From positions 1 to 11,716 of the forward strand of contig JAIFMH010000095.1 of the NCBI GenBank assembly GCA_020048595.1: 11,716 bases of DNA, read 5' to 3'. This DNA is from Bacteroidota bacterium (GTDB taxonomy: Bacteria; Bacteroidota; Bacteroidia; Bacteroidales; UBA4417). The notes under the pieces are model-generated. The model saw only the letters and a list, made by a program, of their open reading frames with translations, ran no database searches and had not been told where the DNA came from. Shown here piece after piece: positions 1-6,615 of the stretch; position 1 is the first letter of the stretch, and the number at the start of each line of letters is the position of its first letter. Both the position numbers and the translations under genes were made by a program.

Positions 1-81
1 CTTGGTACTGGCTAAAGAATAGAAATTGCAGTAATTGCATTTATGCTTGCAGAAGGGTATATGAATGTAGATTCCGGCCAT
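1..81 (-). CDS. hemW: HemW-like radical SAM protein, 5' partial (runs off left edge)
   Basis: Only the first 27 codons are present, starting at the ATG on the minus strand at 79-81. They read MAGIYIHIPFCKHKC followed by NYCNFYS. The IYIHIPFC opening and the CxxxCxxC cluster (Cys11, Cys15, Cys18) are the signature of the HemW/HemN radical SAM family; the three cysteines hold the 4Fe-4S cluster that cleaves S-adenosylmethionine. A start directly before AGIYIHIPFC is typical of HemW, the haem chaperone long annotated as oxygen-independent coproporphyrinogen III oxidase, whereas HemN has a longer N-terminal extension. That makes HemW the better call, although the rest of the protein is not visible. 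No Shine-Dalgarno sequence precedes the start. The gene follows the DUF6624 gene after a 119-bp gap filled largely by a short tandem repeat. Confidence 0.88.
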   Translation of the reverse strand, partial: MAGIYIHIPFCKHKCNYCNFYSLASTK

Positions 82-94
82 GGGTGGTGTGAAA

Positions 95-149
95 AGTTAA
101 TGGAAAATAGTTAACGGAAAATGGTTGGGGAAATTGGTTGAGGGAAATT
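95..149. repeat. Degenerate heptamer (13-14 bp) tandem array
   Basis: Two 14-bp units stand in tandem at 95-108 and 109-122 (AGTTAATGGAAAAT and AGTTAACGGAAAAT, 13 of 14 bases the same). They are followed by two related units at 123-135 and 136-149 (GGTTGGGGAAATT and GGTTGAGGGAAATT). The whole can be read as alternating 7-base words such as GGAAAAT and GGTTGAG. It fills the gap between the DUF6624 stop and the hemW start and does not look coding. The same words reappear in inverted orientation at 1151-1195. Confidence 0.75.
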
Positions 150-200
150 GAAATCTGAAGTTAAGAGGAGCAACAAAGAAATTAACCAACTGATCACTCA

Positions 201-1079
201 TTATTGTCCGGCTTTATTTTCCCTCAACCAAACATATTTTTCATAAATTTCTTTTTCGCCTTCTTTTACGAATGTAAATAATTCGTCATTAAATCCGTTA
301 ATGTTGTATAGGATTTTAACCGTTTTCAAATTCTTTCTTACTGCAATAATGTAGTAACCATCTTCATCAGTTTTTGTGACCAACCTCCGTCCTAGATAAA
401 TGGAGACATTTTGTATCGGTTTCAAAGTAGTATCGTTAACATACCCTTTTAAAACATAACAATTCTTATATAAATCCCGTTTGGGCAAAGTATAAGTAAC
501 ATTAAAAATCTTTGAATACTCTTCCAATTTTGATAATCCGACCAACTTTCGTCGCTTATTTACATTTGGTTCGTCACGGATTGGGTCGAACACATTTTTA
601 CCTGAGAATGACGTTGACAGTTGTGAGCCATACTCCTGAAATTTACCCTGTTTCAGATTCGTCCTATCCAATAGGAGAGCATATTGCGAAGGTTTGGCCC
701 TACCTGTGCCGGCTGCATTTTTTAATGTATCAAGGTATTTCAATTGTGTTTTTTCGTCGGCATGTTGAATAACCAGGAACAACGTCCGATTTGCTGTATC
801 TGAAATCTGATCCGTTCCCAGCCATCCGTATTTGTCAATGATTTCCGAAACGCTAATGGTATTTATTGAATCAATTTGTCGGATTAATGAATCTTGTTTC
901 CTGACTTCTTCAGATGAGTAGCCAAACTCTTTTTGTAATGAAATTACTTGTTGCCTCGATATCTGGTCACTATAATAGATTTTCTCTAATACTTTAGATA
1001 AACTGTCCATAGTTTGGCTTTCCTGTGCATATAAACCTGTTGTGAATTGAAATAATAAAATGCAGAAAACCACTTTCAT
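201..1079 (-). CDS. Secreted DUF6624 protein with C-terminal carboxypeptidase-regulatory-like domain
   Basis: This 292-residue protein has an N-terminal signal peptide (hydrophobic VVFCILLFQF, likely cleavage after LYA at residue 18), so it should be exported. Residues about 25-155 match what I know of DUF6624: a heptad-like start, then a YGW motif, the signature FLVIQHAD, and YALLLDR followed by YGSQ. The role of DUF6624 is unknown to me, and I assign no reaction. Residues about 205-255 (YVNDTTLKPIQNVSIYLG, then TKTDEDGYY) resemble the start of a carboxypeptidase-D regulatory-like beta sandwich, common in secreted Bacteroidota proteins. The ATG at 1077-1079 is followed directly by the signal peptide, which supports this start. 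It lies 138 bp after the histidine kinase and 119 bp before hemW, with a tandem repeat array in both gaps, so it is probably a single-gene unit. No clear TAnnTTTG promoter was found upstream. Confidence 0.8.
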   Translation of the reverse strand: MKVVFCILLFQFTTGLYAQESQTMDSLSKVLEKIYYSDQISRQQVISLQKEFGYSSEEVRKQDSLIRQIDSINTISVSEIIDKYGWLGTDQISDTANRTLFLVIQHADEKTQLKYLDTLKNAAGTGRAKPSQYALLLDRTNLKQGKFQEYGSQLSTSFSGKNVFDPIRDEPNVNKRRKLVGLSKLEEYSKIFNVTYTLPKRDLYKNCYVLKGYVNDTTLKPIQNVSIYLGRRLVTKTDEDGYYIIAVRKNLKTVKILYNINGFNDELFTFVKEGEKEIYEKYVWLRENKAGQ

Positions 1080-1150
1080 CTTTGTATATTTTAATTTTAA
1101 ACCAAGCTACTAATATCTCTAAATCTTACCTGAATCAGAGTTGTTCAGGA

Positions 1151-1195
1151 CCATTTTCCAACAACCATTTCCCTATTTTCCATTTCCCCATTTTT
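1151..1195. repeat. Degenerate 7/8-base tandem array between histidine kinase and DUF6624 gene
   Basis: Read on the minus strand, this stretch is a run of words such as GGGGAAAT, GGAAAAT, AGGGAAAT and GGTTGTT with spacing alternating between 7 and 8 bases. It shares the words GGAAAAT and GGTTG with the array at 95-149 but has the opposite orientation. It is purine-rich on the minus strand, lies wholly between genes and does not look coding. The unit boundaries are my reading and are degenerate. Confidence 0.5.
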
Positions 1196-1196
1196 A

Positions 1197-1215
1197 CACT
1201 GAGCTTGCCGAAGTG
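1197..1215 (-). repeat. Short REP-like motif (CACTTCGGCAAGCTCAGTG) abutting the histidine kinase stop
   Basis: On the minus strand the sequence directly after the kinase stop codon is TTCACTTCGGCAAGCTCAGT, then G. Its ends CACT and AGTG are complementary, giving an imperfect dyad. From memory it resembles a widespread intergenic motif of the type CTTCGACAAGCTCAG found in many bacterial genomes; that identity is recalled, not searched. It has no U-tract strong enough to call it an intrinsic terminator, although TAAAAATGG follows. Confidence 0.5.
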
Positions 1216-1217
1216 AA

Positions 1218-2750
1218 CTACTTCTTCAGCACAATCCTGAATGTAGTTCCTTTCCCCAGAGCCGAGCTTTTTACAAATATCTTCCCGTTGTGGTATTCAT
1301 TTATAATCCGTTTCGAAAGCGATAAACCCAGGCCCCAGCCTCGTTGCTTGCTTGTGTATCCGGGATTAAATATGGTGCGGAACATATTGCGCGGAATTCC
1401 TTTGCCGGTATCGGCAATATCAATATTTACAATATGTTCTTCTTCATTGATATCAATTGTAATTTTCCCCTGACGCGTTGTCATGGCATCCACAGCATTT
1501 TTAACCAGGTTTTCGATAACCCATTCGAATAACTGCAGATTTAATGGCAAAACAATTGAATGCTCGGCAGGCACATTGATTGAGTATGCAATCTTCTGAG
1601 AAGTTCGTGTTTTAAGGTACGATACTGAATTATAAATTACCGAAACCAGGTTTTCTGGAACAAGTGAAGGATTTGATCCTATTTTCGAAAAACGGTCGGT
1701 GATGGTACTAAGGCGGTTTACATCCTTTCGAAGTTCTTCGATGGTTTCGCTGTCTACATCTTTTGTTTCGAGATAATCGACCCATGCCATCATTGACGAT
1801 AGCGGAGTTCCGAGCTGGTGTGCTGTTTCTTTTGCAAGTCCGGCCCATACCTGGTTTTGTTCGCTGCGCCTGGCTGTGCTGAAAAGCAAATATGCCACGA
1901 GCAAAAATATGCCGATAATAGCAAACTGTATGTACGGGAAATAGCGCAACTGTGTTAAAACATAGGAATCTTCGTAAAAAATCAGTGTTTTACCCTGACC
2001 GGCAATACTGATCTCGATAGGATCATTTGCTGCATCCATTTTTTTAACCAGTTGCTGAAAATAGGCTGAATCATGAATCTGTAATGTATCAATCTGACCA
2101 TATGTAAGCGCCTTGGTTCGCGCACTGTCAGTTACCAGTACAGGCACAGAAGCCGAATTATTTACTACTTCACTAAAAAACGATTCTACCAGGTTATTCA
2201 TCACCACCTGCATTTCGGTGAACAGTTTTGAATCCTGGTAATAAATGTAATTCACTTCATCTTTATAATACCGGATTTCGATGCGGGGATACTTTGAGAA
2301 CTCCTTTTTCAGGTATTCGCCCATCCCGGGAATGGTATCGGAGCTAAAAACAGTGTTTGCCTGTGATATTATTTTCCCATCTCCGTCAGTAAGAATTACA
2401 GGAATTGATTTGTTGTTCTGAATGATTCTCATGTAAAATTCAGGATCTTCATCAGGTCCTGCTTTTACAAAACGTTGCAGGGCTTCGGCATATAGTTCCA
2501 CCCTGTTACGCTCTTCCTCCTCAATTTGCGTAAAGAATTTTTGTGTCGAATTCACCAGTTGCGCCCGGGTTTGCAAGGCATTGGCCCAGGTATGGATTTT
2601 CATGCGTTCGTCCCGCGCAATTTTTTTAACCAGCACATTTGAATACCAAAGCGAAAATGAAATAATGACTATAGCTGAAAGAAACAGCAGGATTTTCCAG
2701 TGTTTCTTACGGTTATAAATATCGTAACGGCTTAATATCGATTTTTTCAT
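1218..2750 (-). CDS. Orphan membrane sensor histidine kinase
   Basis: The protein is 510 residues from the ATG at 2748-2750. I chose this start because MKKSILSRYD leads directly into the first membrane segment (about residues 20-40), whereas the reading frame's further 50 residues, back to 2900, look non-coding and run across a strong hairpin. A second membrane segment spans about residues 271-290, leaving a periplasmic sensor region of about 230 residues. No HAMP domain is obvious. The cytoplasmic half carries the H-box AHQLGTPLSS with phospho-acceptor His at about 311, the N-box ENLVKNAVDAM at about 413-423, the G1 box DTGKGIP at about 447 and the G2 box GWGLGLSLSK at about 471. All residues needed for autophosphorylation appear present. 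The sensor region has two similar stretches, SIPVILTD and SVPVLVTD, which may mark repeated PAS/CACHE-like folds. No response regulator gene lies nearby, so partner and signal are unknown. Confidence 0.9.
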   Translation of the reverse strand: MKKSILSRYDIYNRKKHWKILLFLSAIVIISFSLWYSNVLVKKIARDERMKIHTWANALQTRAQLVNSTQKFFTQIEEEERNRVELYAEALQRFVKAGPDEDPEFYMRIIQNNKSIPVILTDGDGKIISQANTVFSSDTIPGMGEYLKKEFSKYPRIEIRYYKDEVNYIYYQDSKLFTEMQVVMNNLVESFFSEVVNNSASVPVLVTDSARTKALTYGQIDTLQIHDSAYFQQLVKKMDAANDPIEISIAGQGKTLIFYEDSYVLTQLRYFPYIQFAIIGIFLLVAYLLFSTARRSEQNQVWAGLAKETAHQLGTPLSSMMAWVDYLETKDVDSETIEELRKDVNRLSTITDRFSKIGSNPSLVPENLVSVIYNSVSYLKTRTSQKIAYSINVPAEHSIVLPLNLQLFEWVIENLVKNAVDAMTTRQGKITIDINEEEHIVNIDIADTGKGIPRNMFRTIFNPGYTSKQRGWGLGLSLSKRIINEYHNGKIFVKSSALGKGTTFRIVLKK

Positions 2751-2763
2751 TCCTGCATTTCTA

Positions 2764-2786
2764 AAAAAAGCGATCAACGCTTTTTT
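2764..2786 (-). terminator. Terminator-like hairpin 13 bp before the histidine kinase start
   Basis: A perfect 9-bp stem, AAAAAAGCG paired with CGCTTTTTT around a 5-nt loop, ends in a run of six T on the minus strand. By shape it is an intrinsic terminator and, being A/T symmetric, could act in both directions. Its position is odd: it sits 13 bp upstream of the kinase ATG, downstream of any promoter that would serve the gene from the rest of the gap. It could end AsmA transcripts or act as a leader attenuator for the kinase. The GC part of the stem is only 3 bp, so its strength is uncertain. Confidence 0.55.
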
Positions 2787-2921
2787 ATCCTGTAAATTCT
2801 TCGGGATAAATGTACAATAAAAACTTTCGTGTAAACAATAACGAGATATTACAGAACAAAATTGCACTTTCCCGTATACCTGAATAACTGAAAGCTTCAA
2901 TAAAGTTAGCTCAGCACATTA

Positions 2922-2985
2922 GAACAATCGAACATTTGAACAATCGAACATTTGAACAATCGAACAATTGAACAATCGAACAATT
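2922..2985. repeat. Octamer tandem array, eight units
   Basis: Eight contiguous 8-bp units fill these 64 bases: GAACAATC alternates with GAACATTT (twice) and then with GAACAATT (twice). All units share GAACA, and the 16-bp higher-order period is exact in each half. The array lies in the gap before the histidine kinase. No spacers are present, so it is not a CRISPR. Confidence 0.92.
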
Positions 2986-3020
2986 CTCCCGCTCATTGTC
3001 TCCTTGTCAACCACTCCCCC

Positions 3021-3060
3021 CATCTCTCCGTCACCCCATCTCCCAATCTCCCAATCTCCC
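3021..3060. repeat. Second octamer array, C-rich, five units
   Basis: Five consecutive 8-bp units read CATCTCTC, CGTCACCC, CATCTCCC, AATCTCCC and AATCTCCC; on the minus strand they are GGGAGATT-type words. The C-rich composition continues on both sides up to the AsmA stop at 3092. It is a different word family from the GAACAATC array only 35 bp away, with the same 8-bp period. Confidence 0.75.
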
Positions 3061-3091
3061 CCTCACCTCATCCTTCCCAAACCACTCCCTT

Positions 3092-5653
3092 TCACTCCAC
3101 CTTCTTATCATCGTCCCATTCAATCACAAATTTCCCTTCTTCCTGTTTCTTTATAATATCCTTCTCTTTATTTTTAATTGTATCGTTCTTCATCCATTTG
3201 AATTCCTGCCTTAAAACCTGTTTAAGTTCAACCTTCTGAGCTTTCATATCATTTGATAACTTTTCGCGCATGGCCTTTTTATCATATTTTACAATCGGGT
3301 CATCCACCGTACCTGTAAGAGAAACAAAAACTTTGGTACGGCCACGGCCATCATCTTCCACCGGTCCGAATTCAGCCTGGTTATCGAATCCCTTGTTACG
3401 CTTTTTAAATTTGGAAGCAACCAGATCGGCCAGCGCTATGGTAAAATGGTAATCGAGAACGTTATCAAAAGTATGTGTTCCTAGAAGCTGCAGATTCAAG
3501 GCACTTGATTTTATTTCCATGGTTGGAATATAGATAACCTGGTTGGCAATATCGATCTGGTTTTGAAGAGTGGCAAAACGGATGTCAACCAGGTCTTCCA
3601 CTTTTAAGAAAGTTGAAAGACTTTGCATCGGGCTGTAATTCACCAGCCTGCCATTTTCGATCCTGATTTCGGCATGCGTTTTTATCGAATTAAGGTCAAT
3701 ATCCAGGTTGTTTTTCATCGAAGCGGCAAAAATTAAGTCAGAAGTAACCAGCCCTTCTAAGTTCTCGTCAATAAGATCATTCTGCCCGAAATTACCAAAC
3801 TGTGTAAACAGCATTTTAACATTTACCTTCTCGAGCCGTGCCTTTGCCTGCAACAATGAATATTTCCCGGCCTGTGCATTGATATTAGCCTGGCCAGTTA
3901 CCTTTCCCTGGCAGGTAAGCATGGCTATATCAGCAACAGATAAAATTTTATCGCGCATTTGCGCCACACCTGTTATGCTGGAAGCACTAAATTTACCAAA
4001 AGTAAAATTCTTACTTCTAATCTGAAGATTGTTAATGTTGATATCACCCGGTAACCCAAACTGGTATTCACTTGTAGATCCTTGCTGGGCATTCGACAAT
4101 TCGTCCCAGTCGAACCGTTGTGAGTTAAGAGAACCTGTGATAACCAGGGTTTCGTCTTTAACAAAAATCCAGGATAAAAGATTTCCAAGGGTACCCCGAA
4201 GCAGGAAATCGCTTCGCCCGGCCTGAAATGAAAGTTGCTGAAGCTGCAGATCATTTCCGTTAAATGCAAATTCCGATTGTATTCCTTTAATTGGCAAATC
4301 ATACCTTTTCAATCCAAGGTTTGCCTGTTGAATGCTTCCGTTTCCGGTAAAATTGCTGTTGACAAAATCCTGCGATTCCGGATTATCAATATCTGCAATT
4401 CTGCCATCAAAAGCAGCATTCAGTTTCAGCCACCCGCTCATGGATGAAAAGTGTTCGTATTTCAGAAATTGCTGCAGCTCATTCAGGTTAAGGCTGGCAA
4501 TAAGGTTACATTGTATGGCTGGCGCTGAAAATCCATGCATAATTAATGATCCGCTTACATAACCATCACCCAGTTTTGCTTTCAGGTTGCTGATGGTGAG
4601 CGACTCATTTTTTCCATCCTGCTTTACATCGTAAACAACCAGGGCCGAAACATTACGCAGGCTGATTCCTGATTTACGCTCAGCAACATCTCCGTTTTGC
4701 ATTGCCAGGCGAACATTTACTGCCGGCAAATGGTTATCGCCCAAAACACCCGCAATCTTTGCTGAAATATCTCCTTTACCCTGAAACCTGTATTCGTTAA
4801 AGTTTTTTGTGTACCTGGCAGGCACAAGCGACATCATTTCCTCAAGGGTTGATCCGGTGGCGGTTACATCAAGGTTTATCTGCTTCTGTTTCTCGCTGTA
4901 AATTAAACTTCCGGAGGTTGTAAGTTTCAGTTTACCTGTTTCTATTTTACCTTTCTGAACGTTGTATAACCCGGTAGTGTTATCCATATCAAGGGTGAGC
5001 CACAGGTTTAATTCCCGTTCCGATACATAGCTGATACCTTGAGATTTGAATTCATGAACAAGGATATTTCCTGCCAGATCAAGGGCATACCTGTTGCTGC
5101 CGAAATTGCCTTTGGCAACAAATGCGGGGATATGTGTATCCACAAAAGTGAACGAAGCATCATTGATATACTTAACATGAAGGTTATGGATATTTATGCG
5201 TTGCAATTCGAAATTGAAATTCCCGTTGCTGTTGCCGCTGCTTTTTTTCCAGAAATGAAAATTGTCGCTGCCATCCGCGTAAACATGCGGGCCTATTTCA
5301 ACATCGTGAATAGCTACGTTTTTTACGCGGTATTTTTTGCGTAATAAATCGAAGATATTGAAGCGCAATGAAATGGTTTTCGCTGTAAGCAGATAATATT
5401 TGGATGGTGTTTTTGTTGCCTCCTTCATCCTCACACCTGTAAAACGCACGGAGGCAAACGGGAAATCCTTGAGCAGGCTTAGTTGTACATCGTCAAGTTG
5501 TACTTCGGCCGTAAGGGATTTATTTATCTCAGTAATAAACAGATTTTTTACTTCAGGCCCAAGGAAGCGTTGTGCTAAAAACAGCATCAAAACAACAAAA
5601 GCAATAATGCTGATTGTCCATATTGTAATAGCCCTGAGGGTTTTGTAACGCAT
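3092..5653 (-). CDS. AsmA-family envelope protein
   Basis: This 853-residue protein has one N-terminal membrane anchor (about residues 9-28, TIWTISIIAFVVLMLFL), after which the chain should face the periplasm. The segment following the anchor (EINKSLTAEVQLDDVQLSLL, then KDFPFASVRFTGV) is the classic AsmA opening, in which a membrane-proximal strand is followed by the repeated beta-strand groove. The C-terminal third (GRLVNYSPMQSLSTFLKVED, then LNLQLLGTHTF) matches the AsmA C-terminal region. In studied relatives (AsmA, TamB, YhdP) such proteins form long grooves thought to carry phospholipid between membranes; this role is inferred here. The tail ends in a charged segment (KNKEKDIIKKQEEGKF). 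The length is typical of Bacteroidota AsmA proteins. The ATG at 5651-5653 directly precedes the anchor. A good TAnnTTTG box lies 34-41 bp upstream, and the 254-bp gap suggests its own promoter. Confidence 0.9.
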   Translation of the reverse strand: MRYKTLRAITIWTISIIAFVVLMLFLAQRFLGPEVKNLFITEINKSLTAEVQLDDVQLSLLKDFPFASVRFTGVRMKEATKTPSKYYLLTAKTISLRFNIFDLLRKKYRVKNVAIHDVEIGPHVYADGSDNFHFWKKSSGNSNGNFNFELQRINIHNLHVKYINDASFTFVDTHIPAFVAKGNFGSNRYALDLAGNILVHEFKSQGISYVSERELNLWLTLDMDNTTGLYNVQKGKIETGKLKLTTSGSLIYSEKQKQINLDVTATGSTLEEMMSLVPARYTKNFNEYRFQGKGDISAKIAGVLGDNHLPAVNVRLAMQNGDVAERKSGISLRNVSALVVYDVKQDGKNESLTISNLKAKLGDGYVSGSLIMHGFSAPAIQCNLIASLNLNELQQFLKYEHFSSMSGWLKLNAAFDGRIADIDNPESQDFVNSNFTGNGSIQQANLGLKRYDLPIKGIQSEFAFNGNDLQLQQLSFQAGRSDFLLRGTLGNLLSWIFVKDETLVITGSLNSQRFDWDELSNAQQGSTSEYQFGLPGDININNLQIRSKNFTFGKFSASSITGVAQMRDKILSVADIAMLTCQGKVTGQANINAQAGKYSLLQAKARLEKVNVKMLFTQFGNFGQNDLIDENLEGLVTSDLIFAASMKNNLDIDLNSIKTHAEIRIENGRLVNYSPMQSLSTFLKVEDLVDIRFATLQNQIDIANQVIYIPTMEIKSSALNLQLLGTHTFDNVLDYHFTIALADLVASKFKKRNKGFDNQAEFGPVEDDGRGRTKVFVSLTGTVDDPIVKYDKKAMREKLSNDMKAQKVELKQVLRQEFKWMKNDTIKNKEKDIIKKQEEGKFVIEWDDDKKVE

Positions 5654-5686
5654 ATTCCGGAAAAGAGGTTCGCACTAACAGTAACG

Positions 5687-5694
5687 CAAAAATA
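5687..5694 (-). promoter_or_regulatory. Candidate Bacteroidota -7 promoter box for the AsmA gene
   Basis: The minus strand reads TATTTTTG, a full match to the Bacteroidota -7 consensus TAnnTTTG, 34 bp before the ATG. Transcription would start near 5680, leaving a leader of about 27 nt. No TTG element stands at the expected -33 position, so the call rests on one short motif. Confidence 0.4.
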
Positions 5695-5907
5695 CTATTG
5701 TTATTAGAATGAGAGGAAGAAAATGTTACCTGAAGCGTTTTAAACAGAACAAATGAAGCATACTGGCCGATGGAAGTCTACCTCAAACAGAACCATACAT
5801 AAAGAAAGATTGCGATTTCCCCGGTACTTCAGAATTGAATTATTTCCCCCATACATATGAGCATATAAGAGCATTTTCTGACCCGATAAATGCAATTTAA
5901 AATCGGT

Positions 5908-6570
5908 TTAATTGGACCACACTGCATTATCCGGAGCTGCATCAACTGATTTTGAGCTGATAATAAAGGTTGTACCGCTGTTCATATTGGATTCCACCAT
6001 TCCCCATCCTTTGCTAAAAACCCAGTTGAATGCGTTTCCAGTCGAGCTTGTGCCAATAAGGGAGCCATCGTTATCATAAAAATAGTAATAGTAATTCCGA
6101 TAAGTCGTCAGATTGTAGTTGAGGATAGCTTGGTTGATAGTAATACTCTTAGCAGTATCATTCTCAGTGTAATCAACCATAAATTTAGTTGAGTTAACAT
6201 ACTTTCCCGTTTCGGGCGCTACTTTAATGGTCCCGCCCTGTATAATTGCAATATCATTAAGTTCCGTGAAATAATCACCCGAAACAGTTGCTGGCAATAT
6301 CACTGTAAAATTACCATCAGACTGCATCGCAGCAACAGCTACATTTTCCCCTCCGATGAGTACTCTCAGCATCCCTGGTCCGAAATGCCAGTCAACCAGT
6401 TTAGTTCCGCTGGTATCAACCTGCCTGAACTTCACAGTTCCGCTTATGGAATAAGAACTTGCTGTTACATCAGGATTTGGATTGCTTTCGTTATCATCGG
6501 TGCATGAGCTTTGAATGATTAAAAATGCAACCACTATAAAATGTAATGACAGAATAGCTGGGTTTTTCAT
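5908..6570 (-). CDS. Putative surface lipoprotein, second of a tandem pair
   Basis: This 220-residue protein has a lipoprotein signal peptide with the lipobox IQSSC and lipidated Cys23. The residues after the cysteine are acidic (TDDNES), the kind of signal that sends lipoproteins to the cell surface in Bacteroidota; surface placement is inferred. The rest looks all-beta: YSISGTVKFRQ resembles the opening of an Ig-like or carboxypeptidase-regulatory-like sandwich (about residues 40-105), followed by a Tyr-rich segment (YRNYYYYFYDNDGSLIG) and a conserved tail, FNWVFSKGWGMVES to NAVWSN. I do not recognise the family. The protein is roughly 40-50% identical by eye to the product of the gene 45 bp upstream, with the same length and ending, so the pair arose by tandem duplication and is probably co-transcribed. 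A weak promoter-like box (minus strand TGCCTTTG, 6593-6600) lies in the gap. Confidence 0.85.
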   Translation of the reverse strand: MKNPAILSLHFIVVAFLIIQSSCTDDNESNPNPDVTASSYSISGTVKFRQVDTSGTKLVDWHFGPGMLRVLIGGENVAVAAMQSDGNFTVILPATVSGDYFTELNDIAIIQGGTIKVAPETGKYVNSTKFMVDYTENDTAKSITINQAILNYNLTTYRNYYYYFYDNDGSLIGTSSTGNAFNWVFSKGWGMVESNMNSGTTFIISSKSVDAAPDNAVWSN

Positions 6571-6615
6571 AAATATTCAGTTTAAAATATAACAAAGGCA
6601 ACAGGGAATTAAAGC

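Larger units (their letters stand above)
2751..3091. other. 341-bp intergenic region rich in tandem repeats
   Basis: Between the AsmA stop and the kinase start no gene is convincing on either strand. In transcription order the region holds a C-rich (minus-strand G-rich) tract with octamer repeats at 3021-3060, a second octamer array at 2922-2985, an AT-rich stretch with a one-mismatch promoter -7 candidate at 2807-2814 (minus strand TACATTTA against TAnnTTTG), and a terminator-like hairpin at 2764-2786. Short forward-strand reading frames across the C-rich tract are Ser/Pro-rich artefacts of the repeats. Confidence 0.75.

Noticed and set aside
1129..1149. CCTGAA/TTCAGG dyad upstream of the DUF6624 gene
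   Set aside because: Six base pairs around a 9-nt loop with no further pairing is expected by chance in a gap of this size.
2751..2900. Longer histidine kinase start at 2900 (50 extra residues)
   Set aside because: The extra residues show no conserved or hydrophobic feature and the frame crosses a terminator-like hairpin; the internal ATG at 2750 leads directly into the first membrane segment.
2922..2985. Possible CRISPR array
   Set aside because: Units are 8 bp and contiguous, with no unique spacers and no cas genes nearby.
2952..3239. Forward-strand frames rich in Ser, Pro and His
   Set aside because: They arise from the C-rich and GAACAATC tandem repeats and overlap the 3' end of the AsmA gene; no domain or start signal supports them.
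5883..5906. Hairpin CCGATAAAT / ATTT..ATCGG after the second lipoprotein stop
   Set aside because: The stem is interrupted by a 3-nt bulge, is mostly A/T, and lacks a following T-tract on the minus strand, so it does not support a terminator call.
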